From Arabidopsis thaliana (taxonomy: Eukaryota; Streptophyta; Magnoliopsida; Brassicales; Brassicaceae): 64,000 bases of DNA. Of this stretch, positions 31,750-43,400 are shown piece after piece. The notes below the pieces were generated by a model. It worked only from the letters and a program-made list of their open reading frames with translations, ran no database searches and had not been told where the DNA came from. The stretch covers positions 15,485,971 through 15,549,970 of the forward strand of contig NC_003070.9 in NCBI RefSeq assembly GCF_000001735.4, written 5' to 3'. The position numbers and the translations under genes were made by a program. Numbering within the stretch: the first letter of the stretch is position 1; each line of letters starts with the position of its first letter.

Positions 31750-33487
31750 TGATAATAGGTTTTTAAGATCAATTAATCCTAAAGCACTATCATGTCGTTG
31801 TAGTACTGAAGGTTGTCAATCCCAATGAGTGTGATGCTAACAATCAAGATGCAATCAGAGTTCACAGAGTCAAGCCAAACAATAACAGGTTTTTGTGTGT
31901 TCTAACAGTCCTAAGTGAACATGCATAAAACAGAAAATAAGACAGAAACAATAAAACACTCGACCAACACAGCTCGTTGTAGAGCACTGGGTGTGGTCGA
32001 GTGACTGGTCGAGTAACAGGCAGTAAATGAAACAAAGATACTCGACTGTACAGTCTGTTGCCAGACAACTGGGTGGTCGAGTATCACGTCGAATAACAGG
32101 AAAGAATTGCAAAAACTAAGCAACATGTGACAATATGCAGTAAACAACAGCAGAGTAAACAAAAAAATCAATTAGATAAAGAAATTCCCAAGGATGGGGT
32201 AATTGAGTAGTTTTGTTTCCTCAGTTTACAGGTGATCGACATGCTCAATAAATTATCCCTAGACAACAAGTTCATTAACCAAATCTAAGTGCCACCGCAA
32301 TAGAGACCCTCAAGTTAAACTAGTCTCAAACTCAATCACCATTGACGAGAGCTAACCTAACAGGCATTACGAATCAACAAGTTAAAGCCAAAACGCTCCT
32401 TGCAACCAATACCTTGGTATAGAGCCACGAATTTCTGGAATTAGTGGTTCAGACATTTCATCGAAAACGTGTTGGGCGCAGAAATGTCTGGGCTCATATT
32501 CCAATTGATCAGAAGGCAATGGGCATTAACAACAACTATTCCAGAAGGGATCTATAAATCAAACCCAACCACCTAGCATACTGAGAATTCTAAACTACTC
32601 TAAGCCATCCTCAGAAACCTAGTCACTACTCATACATCATTGTAGAAAGCATAAACGATGATAAGAATGAAAACATGATATCAACAGAGTAATAACAAGA
32701 TGATAATAGGATGAACAATAGTAAACAAAATCAAAAGCAAATACTGAATAGATTAAGAAAAATCCGGATTACAAAAACGTCAAGAACACAGTGTCTACAG
32801 AATAAAACTTCGATTATCAAAAATGTAAAGTACATGCTACTTATAGTGAAATATTCTGAAACCCTAATACTCAGAACGACACAGTATTGGGACGGATTAA
32901 TAACTGTACTCTTCTTTTCTTCCTTTTCTTCCTTGCGCTCAAGTGTCTGGTTGAATGTGGAATGGGGAAGACTATGAAGCTGGCAGTCGAGTATGTAGTC
33001 GAGTGATAGAGATGGTGGTACTCGGCTTGGTGGTAGAGTGATCGAGTGAAGGTGATGAAGGTACTCGACCATGTGGTCGAGTAGGGTGATCGAGTGAAGG
33101 TGATGTGGTGGACGTGATGATACTCGACCAGGGGGTCGAGTGATGTGATCGAGTGGTTGTCTTGGTGGTACTCGACCAGGGGTCGAGTGGTGACGTGAAG
33201 TGATGAAGTCTTCTACTCGACCAGGGGTCGAGTGATCTGTTGAGGTTGTGAAGCATCTACTCGACCAGGCGGTCGAGTGGTTTCACATGATCAAGTCCGC
33301 TTCTTCTAGTTAGCTCGTCAACAGCTCGAAATCACCTGAAATTAACACAAATATGCAACATGCATGCAAAACTATCCTAAACATGCAAAGTGATGACAAA
33401 TGATGAGAAATGGTATGAAACAGTGGTGATATGATGCAATAGTGATAACAAATGGATGCTCAAAACATGTAAAATGCACATTTATCA
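31750..33487 (-). repeat. 5' LTR of element D
   Basis: 1,738 bp from TGATAATAGG to ATTTATCA (plus-strand reading). Five CTCGACC-N-GGTCGAG palindromes lie at about 33064, 33122, 33171, 33215 and 33258, upstream (minus strand) of the TATA-like CTATAAGTAG near 32845. It is followed by E sequence (ACTAACAATAAC). Confidence 0.9.
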
Positions 33488-34105
33488 ACTAACAATAACA
33501 TTGGTTGCTTAGAAGAATAAGCACTCTTAACCTCACCACATTTTGCAAAAAAGTTGGGCTGCTTGACGACTTTTTCTTTCTTTTGTTTCAGATGTATTTT
33601 ATCTTGATAAACCTCATGTAGAGTCATAGGGACCAGAATAGTCTTCCCTCCTTTAAACTCAAATGAATGACGATTAGTGAAACCATCATGTATTACCTTC
33701 CTATCAGATTACCACGGCCTTCCAAGAAGAATAAGTCCAACTTCCATTGGTAAAACATCACATAAGATCTCATCTTCATACTTCCCGATAACAATGGGCA
33801 CAACCACTTGATTTTTAACCCTCATTTCGCCACAATCATTAAGCCACTAAAGAACGTATGGTTTCACATGTTTTTGCACTTTCAATCCAAGCTTCTTAAC
33901 CATAGTTTCACTTGCCACATTCGTTACAACTCCCTCCATCAATGATGAGGCTGCAAACTTTCCCGTGCACATGACAACCCGTGTGAAACAAGTTTTCTCT
34001 CTGTTCTTTATCATCGGTCTTGGTTTGGATGCTCAAAGTTCTCCTAGATACCAACAACTCACCCTTAGCCGGCAGCTCCTCATTCTCTTTCAATGAAGAA
34101 GGTGA
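33488..34105 (-). pseudogene. Protease remnant of element E
   Basis: The minus strand shows ELLVSRRTLSIQTK, ENLFHTGCHVHGKVCSLIIDGGSCNE at 33908-34093, the usual start of a gypsy protease with IIDGGS as active site. Beyond a frameshift, recognisable pieces follow down to 33488: LGRPW-type sequence near 33700-33720 and NFFAKCGEVKSAYSSKQPMLLLL near 33490-33545. The frame is broken several times. It ends at the junction with element D. Confidence 0.8.
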
Positions 34106-34367
34106 TCTGGAATCTCCTCCTCGGACTCTATATCTCCATTATCCATGTGATTCGTGACATTTGTATGATGTCCTTTCCCTTTCCCTTGACATTTGTAACA
34201 CCTAACATCACGAACTCTAGATGTAGAAATTTCAGCCTTTCCTTTGTAATCTTGAACTGCAGCATATGGTTAATTTCAGCCCTTGAACTGACAATCGGCT
34301 TATAGCTGCTGGTTCTCTCCTCTCTTTGGTAAGTAGGCTTAACAACGGTTCCTGAACCATAACTAGA

Positions 34368-35189
34368 TCATGAAGAACTCTTCGTCTTAACTTGCTGCTC
34401 AAACAAAATCGCCTTGTGCAACATCTCTTCTATTTCAACATAGTATTGAGTCTCCAATCTGTTTTGAATATCTCTGTTCAAACCTCCAAGAAACCTTGAC
34501 ATAGTTGCTTCTCTATCCTCGGAAATATCAGCCCGCAACATCAAAGTTTCCATTTCTTTGTAGTACTCTTCGACATAACGGTTCCCTTGTGTAAGATTCC
34601 TCAACTTGAGATGCAGCTCACGGTGGTAGTGACTAGGGACGAACCTCTTCCTCATAATAGCTTTCATTTCGGACCAAGATTCCAATGGAAGTTCTTGCTT
34701 ACACCTCCGTGAAGTAACTAGTTGATCCCACCAACTCAAAGCATAGTCATAAAATTCGGTAGCAACAACTCTTACCCTATTGATCTCGGTGTAGTGTTGA
34801 AAATTGAAAACCAATTCAATCTTCTTTTCCCATTCCAAATAAGCATCTGGATCATTTTTTCCATGGAATGGTGGAATTTTAAGCTTAAGACCTCCAAGAT
34901 TGTCTTGCAAAAGATCTCTACCTTCATTAGCACGTCTATGGTGTCTCCTATGACTATTGCGAGATAAAGAGCTCCTATGCCCATAGTACTGATCTGTAGC
35001 TTCATCTCTTTGCTCAAGCTGCTCATCAACTCTTCTTTGTACTCGAGGACGAGTCTGCCCTAATTCTAGTTTCTCATGAAACACTTGGCGAAAAGCATTC
35101 AGTTTGGTGTCCATCATTTTCTCAAAGGCTTCCACCAAAAGTTTGTTGTTGCGATTGTGGTTAGTCTCTTCCTCTTCAGTTTCAGCCAT
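34368..35189 (-). CDS. Gag of element E
   Basis: This is an open 273-codon frame starting MAETEEEETNHN at 35189. It is a typical gypsy retrotransposon gag (Retrotrans_gag): LKIPPFHGKNDPDAYLEWEKKIELVF, YALSWWDQLV, IMRKRFVPSHYHRELHLKLRNLTQGN, VEEYYKEMETLMLRAD, ATMSRFLGGLNRDIQNRLE and EEMLHKAILFEQQ. It follows the primer site by about 320 bp, which fits the start. The frame stops at 34368 (FEQQVKTKSSS). The region of a CCHC knuckle downstream (34140-34300) shows Cys-rich traces in another frame, so the protein is probably truncated. It resembles gag of chromovirus-type elements. Confidence 0.88.
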   Translation of the reverse strand: MAETEEEETNHNRNNKLLVEAFEKMMDTKLNAFRQVFHEKLELGQTRPRVQRRVDEQLEQRDEATDQYYGHRSSLSRNSHRRHHRRANEGRDLLQDNLGGLKLKIPPFHGKNDPDAYLEWEKKIELVFNFQHYTEINRVRVVATEFYDYALSWWDQLVTSRRCKQELPLESWSEMKAIMRKRFVPSHYHRELHLKLRNLTQGNRYVEEYYKEMETLMLRADISEDREATMSRFLGGLNRDIQNRLETQYYVEIEEMLHKAILFEQQVKTKSSS

Positions 35190-35508
35190 TCTTTCTGCAA
35201 TAGAGACAACAAAACAACACCAGTAACTAGTTCTTTTGAAACAAACACGAACAGACCCTTCAGATACCCTAGAATCCTAATTACGATAGTTTCACTTGTT
35301 GGGATGCTAAAAACTACCAAATCGTTTCCAAATATTTCAGAAATTTTTTCAAAAATAGTAGACTCTTTTCCAAACCTGTGACAGTTGATTTCGCAATTTT
35401 AACACACGCCAATTAATTATAAAAATTAAATGAAGGTGACAGACGGAAACAGATTTGAAGATGAAAAGACACAAAATGGTGAGATTGAAGACTCAACTTT
35501 CAGAGTGT

Positions 35509-35520
35509 GCTTTGATACCA
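35509..35520 (-). promoter_or_regulatory. Primer binding site of element E
   Basis: On the minus strand TGGTATCAAAGC is 2 bp from the LTR. It matches the usual initiator methionine tRNA site TGGTATCAGAGC at 11 of 12 positions. Confidence 0.85.
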
Positions 35521-35522
35521 CA

Positions 35523-35831
35523 TGATGAGATCCTCCCAAGGACTCGACATTCTTAAGTTGAGCAAAGGATAGAGGTGGCTGTGAAGCCGTGATAATGGAT
35601 CGATTTGAATGAATCGATGGATATCACAGAAGCTTGCAGAAAGGCTTCAAAATACCAAAAGAGACTAAGGGTTTTGCTGGATATACACACCAGCAAGATG
35701 ATCTTCTTAGAAAAGGTTTTTGATTAAAAGAAAGATAAGTTCTCAAAAGAGAATACAAGAGTATATAAAGAGAAAAAGAAGAGAAGATGACGAGACAAGT
35801 CTTGGAACAAGCTCCAAGGCTGCCTAGAACA
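35523..35831 (-). repeat. LTR of element E, shared with sister copy E'
   Basis: 309 bp from TGATGAGATCC to CCTAGAACA, with TG...CA ends on the minus strand. It is the 5' LTR of E and at the same time the 3' LTR of the E' fragment beyond it. Confidence 0.8.
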
Positions 35832-36338
35832 CAACAGAAATTAAAAACAAAGTTTAAAATTCAAAAGTAACCCTTCAACGTCAAAGGCCACGAAATTGTC
35901 TCTTTATTTTAGTGGGCTTGGGCCTTGAATCATCAAAATGGATTATATGAAGCGAATACATAAGCCTCATTAAAAACCTTCCTTTGGAAAATCCATTGGG
36001 ACAAAACCAAAGGCAGGGAAAAAGAGCACTCATGAATCACTTATCCATCTTGATGAGGTCCTTGAGCTTGAATCAAAACCAAAGAGGTAGTGACTTGGCT
36101 CAAGTCATTTGGTCGGTCCCAAATGTGGTTAAGCATCCATCCAATGGCTTGGTTGAATAGCTTAACTCTAGAACGAGTCATTGGAACGTCCGGTGCGACA
36201 AGAACATCCTCTGCCTCAAGCTTCTCCCCCGCTACAAGCTCATCCTTGGCTACAAGCTTAGCTCCTTCCTCGGCTACAAGCTCACGTTCAAGCTCCGGTT
36301 CATGCTCCATATCCTTAATGTTTTCCATGATCATATCA
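35832..36338 (-). pseudogene. Pol tail and 3' UTR of sister element E'
   Basis: Collinear with 23448-23960 at high identity, including the 3' [17 protein letters not shown] and the LVAEE-type repeat. It stops at about 36338 (DMIMENIKDM), where F LTR sequence is joined. The open frame 36041-36466 is a chimera of E' and F sequence. Confidence 0.85.
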
Positions 36339-37033
36339 CGTCGCCACCTGTCGCCACGCCATCGTCTGAGACACACCTGTCGCATGTGGGCACGACAGCT
36401 GTCCGGACATGTGGCAGGGGGCGATGCTGCATGGCCGACCTTGGGCGGACTATAAATGATGCTCATCTCTGCCCGTTTTCATTTTTGAAGGCGAGAGAGA
36501 GACTGTAAGGCTGCCCGACAGATAACTCGTCTGCAACCGAGAAAACTTGCCCAAATTCAGTAAATCTTGCACGTGGTCGAGGAAACTCTGTCCGTGCCTG
36601 GAGAATCGACGCCTGTGGTCGAGAGAACTTGACCGTGAGTAAGGGATCGTCGACCGTTATCGAGGAATTTTGCCCGAGACCCAGAAACCTTCCAAATTAC
36701 CGAATATGTGAGTTGTGGTCGAATTGTGTGTTTGTTTGCATGTTTTCTAGAGCTAGTCTTTAGATCATATGCATGCATAGTCACTTAGACTTAACTAATC
36801 GGAATTCGGTTTAAGTTAGAACTTGAATCTTAAAATGATGGTTACTTGATGAACTTGATAGTTAATATCATTAAGGAATGGAATGGACTGGTGCATGACT
36901 AGGCTAAGTGAATATGGACTTAACTAAGTTTACTTGATGAATCGAGATTTGATTCGAGGGATTACTTGCCTGGTTAGATTGTTATACTTATATGAGATAT
37001 GCTATGAGGCTGTGAATAAGTCCTTGCTATATC

Positions 37034-37070
<37 letters not shown>

Positions 37071-38108
37071 CGTGATTTAGTACTTGATTTTGTTATACTT
37101 GTTTGGGGTGTGGTAAACTACTTATATTTAGTACTACATGAGGTTATTGTGTCTAAGTGGTATTCAGGGTTTACCCGATACCATCATGCTTTAAGTAAGC
37201 TGTTACCTTCCTTTTTGTGTTGTGATTGTGTCAGTAAGTCTTGATCCTGAGTGGTCACTTACATGATGGCACAAGTCTCGTAGCGTATGTCGGGTAATGC
37301 ATGACGATGCACTAAAGTGATGTTCCGATTATAAGCTCGGGTGTTCATAGTTGTGTACGTACGTGTGGTGTGGGTGTGGACGTACGTGTGTGTGATAGCA
37401 TACATGTGGAGAAAATGTATACACGTATGCGGGAGTTTGTGCTGATGTTGTGGTGCACCTTTTTGGTAAGGTTTACAGTATTTTGGGCCCAAGGTTCATT
37501 CATGTGTCTAGTTCGGCTGCATATTCTGGTATTATTATAAATATATAATAATACGTTTGCTGCGTGTTTTGTGATATATGATGGCTAAGTTTACTTATTA
37601 AGTTGATTAAACCCTAGAGATTTAATTCTGCATAGACCGAGCTCACTGAGTAATGCTAGATTACTCATGATTCTACTTGTCTTACAGGTAACCATAGTGG
37701 GATGACCATAGCGGGAAGACAAACACTAGGAATTGCCGGAAATAGAATGTTTGCGTTGCTTCTGCAAAATTACTTGTTATTATGTATTTTTAACAAGGAT
37801 CCGACATAAAGATATATTTTTGGGTAACTCTTTGCAAAGTATAAGCTATATACTACATATAAAGTGTTTTCTTAAAAGCAGCCGAGTGTTTAATGATATA
37901 AGACCTAGTCCGGGTCGCTCAACACTAGAATATCATGAGGGTTGGCAAGCCTAAGTGGTGTTCCTAGTGGGAAGATGGTCGATTATAATCTGGTTAAGGA
38001 TCCGGATTCATCTGGAACCTCTACTGAGTTATGGTCGATCATCTTCACTGTAGTGTAACTAGGTCGCCCGTGGCTTGTCCGCCAATAGGGCGATTCAGGG
38101 GCGTTACA
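36339..38108 (+). repeat. Long LTR of family F (5' truncated)
   Basis: About 1.77 kb ending GGGGCGTTACA. The reverse complement of the end matches the start of the F LTR at 45473 (TGTAACGCCCC), and AGGCTTGCCAACCC-type sequence near 37940 matches 45630. It has a TATA-like GACTATAAATGATG near 36448 and a (TA)15 run at 37037-37066. Its start is lost at the E' junction. No gene is seen; short frames (37259-37492, 37733-37954) are not credible. Confidence 0.7.
37037..37066. repeat. (TA)15 microsatellite
   Basis: Uninterrupted TA dinucleotides inside the F LTR. Confidence 0.95.
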
Positions 38109-38921
38109 TTATCCTAATCTAATCCATCCTCAAGAACCCTAATAACTACTCAAACAACAAAATCAAGAACATAAACCCAAAAATTACTCTAAACATATCA
38201 AAATGTAGATCTAAACAATATAAACAACTTTACTCAAAGAACTAAATGCAAAAACAAAATAGATTAAGAGTAATTAAGGTTTCAAGATTCTTAAACACAA
38301 AGAAAATCTACAGAATAAAAGCTTCGTCTTTTGGACAAACCCCAAAAGACATATTTATAGTAAAATTCCGAAAACCCTAGATTCACTAGAAGACAAGAGA
38401 CTTGAGGCGGTTTAGAGGAATGCTCGATCTTGGGGATCGAGTAAAAAGGGTGCTACAAAGTCTGCTTTGAATGATCAATTGGTCGAGTAGTTACTTCTTC
38501 CTCTCCTCTTCTTATGCTCTGCTGTCTGGTTGAGTGTGGAATGAAAAGAATCTGAAGGCGCTTTGAATGATCAACAAGTCTTGTGGAATGGGTTGCTTTT
38601 GGTCGAGTACTTGGGCGAGTAGAGGATTGAGTAGGGGGTCGAGTGGTGTCTACTGCTTCCTATGTAGCTGCCTGGATCGAGTGAATGGTCGAGTGAATTG
38701 CCCTGCTGCTTCCCTCCTGGTTTGATAGAGTATAGGGTCGAGTGATTTCCATGTATCCTCCTTCTACACCTAAAAACATACAAAAACATGCAATATGTAT
38801 GCAATATGATCCTAAATGCCTAAGTGTGCAAAATAAGCTAAATGTGGTGCAAAATGATATGAAGCAATGAGTGAACACTAAGCTAAATGATGATAAACAT
38901 ATGAGTAACATGAGTAAATAC
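38109..38921 (-). repeat. LTR fragment of family G, minus strand
   Basis: About 813 bp matching 48180-48760 on the other strand. On the minus strand it starts TGTATTTACTCATG, carries several CTCGACC/CTCGATC motifs, and has TACTATAAATATG as TATA-like box. It breaks off at 38109 against the F LTR. G ends (see 49513) resemble Athila LTR ends, so G is probably a distant Athila relative. Confidence 0.7.
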
Positions 38922-39435
38922 AGTGTTATCTGTTCCTAAAAGATAATAGTGTTCCATGCTACAACATACAAACCCAAAGACTCATACGGACTTCGGCTAC
39001 ACCATTATAGCTTTGAGAAGCAATAAAAAGCTTGGTTAGTGTTTCCGAGTCAAATATGAATAGATTTCATGTGTATGATTGAGTATAAGAACTAGAACCG
39101 CAACCGGTTCCGAAAAGCTAAAGTAGTGTTTTCCTGTTAGAAGATACAAAGCCAAAGACTCATGCTGACTTTGGCTACACCATCAAAGCTTTGAGAGGGA
39201 ATAAAAAGCTTGGTTAGTGTTTTGGAGTCAAATATGACTAGATGTCATGTGTATGATTGAGTATAAGAACTAGAATCTCAACCGGTTCTCAAAAGCTAAA
39301 GGAGTGTTTCTTTGATAGAAGATATAAAGCCAAAGACTCATATGGATTTCAGCACACCATCAGAGCTTTGAGAAGCAATAAGAAGATTGGTTAGTGTTGT
39401 GGAGTCAAATATGACAAGATGTCATGTGTATGATG
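38922..39435 (+). repeat. Arabidopsis centromere-type 178-bp satellite, about 2.9 copies
   Basis: Three head-to-tail units: a partial one (38922-39081), a complete one (39082-39259, exactly 178 bp) and one cut by the CACTA element (39260-39435). Units begin AGTATAAGAAC and end CATGTGTATGATTG. Sequence such as AAAGCCAAAGACTCAT, GGCTACACCAT and GGTTAGTGTTTTGGAGTC matches the CEN178/CEN180 (pAL1) satellite of Arabidopsis as I remember it, with differences from A. thaliana. This array is the functional centromere DNA in that genus. Three diverged copies between transposons suggest an eroded or edge piece. Confidence 0.92.
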
Positions 39436-39500
39436 CACTACAACAAATATCCACATTGATAGCAGACGAGGATAACACATTTTCCGTCACTGCTATGAAA
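39436..39500 (+). repeat. Left terminal inverted repeat and subterminal region of the CACTA element
   Basis: CACTACAACAAATATCCAC followed by GATAGCAGACGAGGATAAC. The transposase would cut at this end. The expected 3-bp target duplication cannot be confirmed because the other end is lost. Confidence 0.8.
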
Positions 39501-40460
39501 GATTAATTTTTTTTTGGGTTCTTTTTTAATAGTTTATTAAAAACGCTATGATAGGAAATACATGAGTGGGAGTCTAAAATCACTCAACCCGCCAACACTT
39601 TACCTAAATTATTCACTTAAGCGCGTCTAGAACTATTCATGTCTCTTCCCTCTTCTCTCGGCAAAGACCTAAGGTTTCAGAAAAAAACACCAAATTCTCT
39701 GATCCACGATTGCTGTCAAATTCTACAGTCTCAAACACAAAATTTCATTATCCCCGAAACTATAATCTTCTCTCTCGCCGGTCTGCTTCTATTTCGAGCT
39801 CCATTGAAGTCACATTCAAGCTCCATCGAAGTCACATTCCTCTTTAATCGCCAGCGTCAGCGAGCTCAAATCAAAGGCATGTGTTTCTTCCTTTCACTAA
39901 TTCCTCTTTACTCCCAAATATATTGTCAAACGATTTTGAGATGGTTTTATTGAATTTAGGGTTTATGTGCATCGATTTGGTTTATGTGAAATTAGGGTTC
40001 TTGGGTAATGTGATTCGATTACAAGTTTCAGAGTTATAATTCTTGTAGATATTATATAACAATCGATTACATAAGTTGTCTAGCTTCATTGTCAAATGAT
40101 TATGCTATTTTTTTTGCAAGTGTTGGTGATTGAAACGCTTGGAAACTGAAGCTTGTTGTTCTTGTAATCACACGACAGGTTAGTCTCTTCAGTTGCTTTG
40201 GTTGTCTTTGTGATTGTGATTCCATTTGTCTGTGAATTTGCTTCATTTTCCGCGACTGTTTTGGTTCTGTGCATTGCTTTGGTTGTCTTTAGAATTGTGA
40301 TTGTGATTCATCCGTTATTTGCATTGCTTTGGTTGTCTTTAGAATTGTGTTTATATTAGAAATGTCTCCACATAAGATGTCGCTGTGAGTGAATGTGCTT
40401 TCTTTCTTTTTAATGTTGGTTATGGCTTGAATTGGTGTTAAAAAGGTTTAGGCTTATATA
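39501..40460 (+). other. 5' region of the CACTA element
   Basis: Non-coding leader of about 1 kb. The segment 39640-39890 is CT-rich and has a short direct repeat (TGAAGTCACATTC / CGAAGTCACATTC); the open frame 39639-39953 is not recognisable. At 40271-40350 a 50-bp unit (GCATTGCTTTGGTTGTCTTT...) occurs twice in tandem. Confidence 0.6.
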
Positions 40461-43400
40461 ATGTTGGACAAGACATGGGTGCAGCTATGCAGGTAAGGAA
40501 TTATCTTATATAGGTTAGGTTTACAAATGGGTTTTGGATACTTTAAGAGGCTTCTATTTGGCTTTCTTTATTCATTGAAGAGCTGATCCCAATTACGAGA
40601 GAGGTGCTCGGAGTTTTGTACGTGATGTGGTTGCGGCTCTAGGAGATATCGATATGATTATATGTCCCTGTAAAGAGTGTCGTAACGTATACCAGCAGTC
40701 AAGCAGTGATGTGGTTGTCCATCTGGTAACCAAAGGGATGGATGAGGCATACAAGTTGCAAAGTGAATGGTATCATCATGGAGACTCTGTGGCTTCAGCT
40801 GAAGGCGTAAGTACCACAAATCAGAGGAATGATGAAATTCTTGAGCTATACAAGGCTGCTGAATATTTTGATGAAGAGCTGGCTAGCAAGCGGGACTTAG
40901 TAGAGACTCCATTGGGTGACTTAGCTGAGATAGCAGAAGACGAGGACAGGAGAGAAGATGAATTCCTAGCCAAACTAGCAGATGCTGAACCCCCTTTATA
41001 CCCGAGTTGTTTAAACCACATCAAGCTCTCGGCGATTGTGTCTCTCTTTAGGATTAAAACACGTAATGGATGGTCTGACAAGAGCTTCAATGAGCTGCTT
41101 GAGACATTGCCAAATATGTTGCCTAAAGATAATGTGCTGCACACATCATTGTATGATGTCAAGAAATTTTTGAAGAGCTTCGACATGGGATATGAAAAGA
41201 TCCATGCTTGTGTGAATGACTGCTGCCTATTCAGAAAGAAGTACAAGAAGCTGGACAATTGTCCCAAATGCAAAGCTTCTCGGTGGAAGATTAATACTCA
41301 CAGTGGTGTAGTAAAGAAAGGTGTCCCACAGAAGGTTCTGCGGTACTTTCCGATTATCCTGCGACTTAAGAGAATGTTCAGGACAGCTGAAATGGCCAAG
41401 GACTTAAGGTGGCATTTCACTAACAAGAGTAGTGATGGAAAACTCCGTCATCCTGTGGATTCTGTGACTTGGGATAAGATGAATGTGAGTATCCAACATT
41501 TGCAGCTGAAGCAAGGAACATGCGACTTGGACTGTCTACAGATGGCTTTAATCCGTTCAATATGAAGAATATACAGTACAGTTGTTGGCCGGTTCTTTTA
41601 GTTAACTATAACTTGCCTCCTGACCTATGTATGAAGAAGGAGAACATAATGTTTACACTGCTCATTCCTGGTCCACAACAGCCTGGTAATAGCATCGATG
41701 TGTACTTAGAACCTCTTATTGAAGATTTGAATCATTTGTGGAAGAAGGGAGAGGTCACTTATGACGCTTAAAGTAAAAGCACATTCACGCTAAAGGCAAT
41801 GCTTCTTTGGACTATAAGTGACCTTCCGGCTTATGGAAACTTAGTTGGTTACAAGGTAAAGGGTAAAATGGGATGTCCTATTTGTGGTAAAAACACAAGA
41901 TAGTATGTGGTTGAAGTTTAGCAGGAAGCATGTGTATATGAGTCATAGAAAAGGATTGGGGCCAACTCATAGTTATAGGGATAAGAAGGCTTGGTTTGAT
42001 GGAAAATCAGAACATGGGAGAAAGGGCAGAATTTTGACTGGTCATGAAGTTTCTCAAAACCTGAGAAACTTTAAAAACGATTTTGGAAATGTGAAAGGAT
42101 CTGGGAGGAAGAGAAAAAGGACTGTTCTATTATCTGATAGTGATTATTCATCAAGTGAATCCGAAGAAGAAGAAGAAGTAGAAGTTGACGAGGATGAGTT
42201 ATCAAGATGGAAGAAACGATCTATCTTATTCAAGCTGCCTTATTGGGAGGTATGTATAGCTTAATATAATTTTAGAATTGATAAACGGATATTTGTTTAA
42301 TGTGAAACCTTATAATTGTATTTGTATTCTCTATATGATCTCACGGTAAGACATAACTTGGATGTAATGCATGTAGAGAAAAATGTGGCTTCAAGCATTG
42401 TCTCTACATTGTTACATTGTGGAAAATCAAAAGACGGTCTTAATGCCCGTAAAGACCTCCAAAATCTTGGGATAAGGAAGGATTTGCATCCTACAACACA
42501 AGGAAAGAGAACTTACCTTCCCGCAACACCTTGGTCTTTGTCAAAGAAGGAGAAGAAAACATTTTGCAAGCGCCTACATGACTTTAAAGGTCCAGACGGT
42601 TATTGTTCTAATATAGCAAGAGGCGTTTCCTTAGACGACTGCAAGATAACAGGACTCAAATCACATGATTATCATGTGTTGATGCAACAGCTTCTTCCGG
42701 TTGCACTTCTAGGTTTGTTACCAAAAGGGCCAAGGACAGCAATCTTAAGATTATGTGCATTCTTTAACCATTTGAGCCAGAGAGTTATTGACAGAGAGGT
42801 TATTTCAGTGATGGAAACTAAAATAGTGGAAACTCTTTGTATGTTTGAAAGATTTTTCCCTCCTAGCTTCTTTGATATCATGATACACTTGACTGTACAT
42901 CTAGGAAGGGAAGCTAGACTTGGAGGACCAGTTCATTTCAGATGGATGTACCCATTTGAGATATTTCTTTGCACCTTACTTTAAACACTTAGTATAAGTC
43001 ACTGAAATCCATTGTAATATAGATGCTTCCTTTGTATTGTAGGTACATGAAATTTTTAAAAGACTTTGTAAGAAATCCTGCAAGGCCAGAGGGCTGTATT
43101 GCGGAGTCATACCTTGAAGAAGAGTGTGTTCAGTTCTGTGGTGATTTCTTGAAGAATACAACCAATGTAGAAGAAAAAGTAGATAGGAATACAGAGTATG
43201 AGAACAGCTCTATTTTAGAAGGGCGTCCGATATCAGCAGGGACTTCAATAACTCTAAGTGAAATGGACAAGAATATAGCTCATCTTGCTGTTATTCAAAA
43301 CATGGCTGCACTTGACCAATATGTAGAGTAAGTTCTCTTTCTTTCTTAAAACATGGCTGCACTTGATCAATATGATTATATATGTAACTGAAATTCTTAA

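Larger units (their letters stand above)
26127..33487 (-). mobile_element. Element D: Athila-derived, lacks RT and integrase
   Basis: A minus-strand element inserted into E: 5' LTR 31750-33487, primer site, gag (about 29860-31690), protease with a C-terminal tail (28980-29852), post-pol block and 3' non-coding region, truncated 3' LTR (26127-27305). There is no trace of RT, RNase H or integrase, and no ATHILA ORF. Its protease has the same active-site change as element C. No target-site duplication is readable because the left end lost about 14 bp of LTR and the adjacent E sequence. Confidence 0.88.
23443..35831 (-). mobile_element. Element E: Ty3/gypsy retrotransposon with initiator-Met-type primer site, split by element D
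   Basis: E is a minus-strand gypsy element: LTR 35523-35831, primer site 35509-35520, gag 34368-35189, protease remnant about 33490-34105, element D inserted (26127-33487), then RT, RNase H, integrase and pol tail (26126-23736). The left LTR is removed except for the last few bases, where B sits. The TGGTATCA-type primer site and gag/pol wording resemble the chromovirus side of Ty3/gypsy. No chromodomain is visible at the integrase end. A CRM-like assignment is possible but unproven. Confidence 0.85.

Noticed and set aside
36041..36466. 141-codon frame as a possible gene
   Set aside because: It is a chimera: the C-terminal part is the E' pol tail and the N-terminal part is read through from F LTR sequence.
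37259..37492. His/Thr/Tyr-rich 77-codon frame
   Set aside because: It is translated from GTGTGTG/ACACAC-rich LTR sequence and has no counterpart in the other F LTR.
39639..39953. 104-codon frame in the CACTA 5' region as a captured host exon
   Set aside because: CT-rich sequence with no recognisable domain and no splice context; capture cannot be supported from sequence alone.
42100..42220. Acidic Ser/Glu-rich segment (SDYSSSESEEEEEVEVDEDE) as a separate host gene
   Set aside because: It lies in frame with tnp2 sequence on both sides and is an internal acidic segment of the CACTA transposase.
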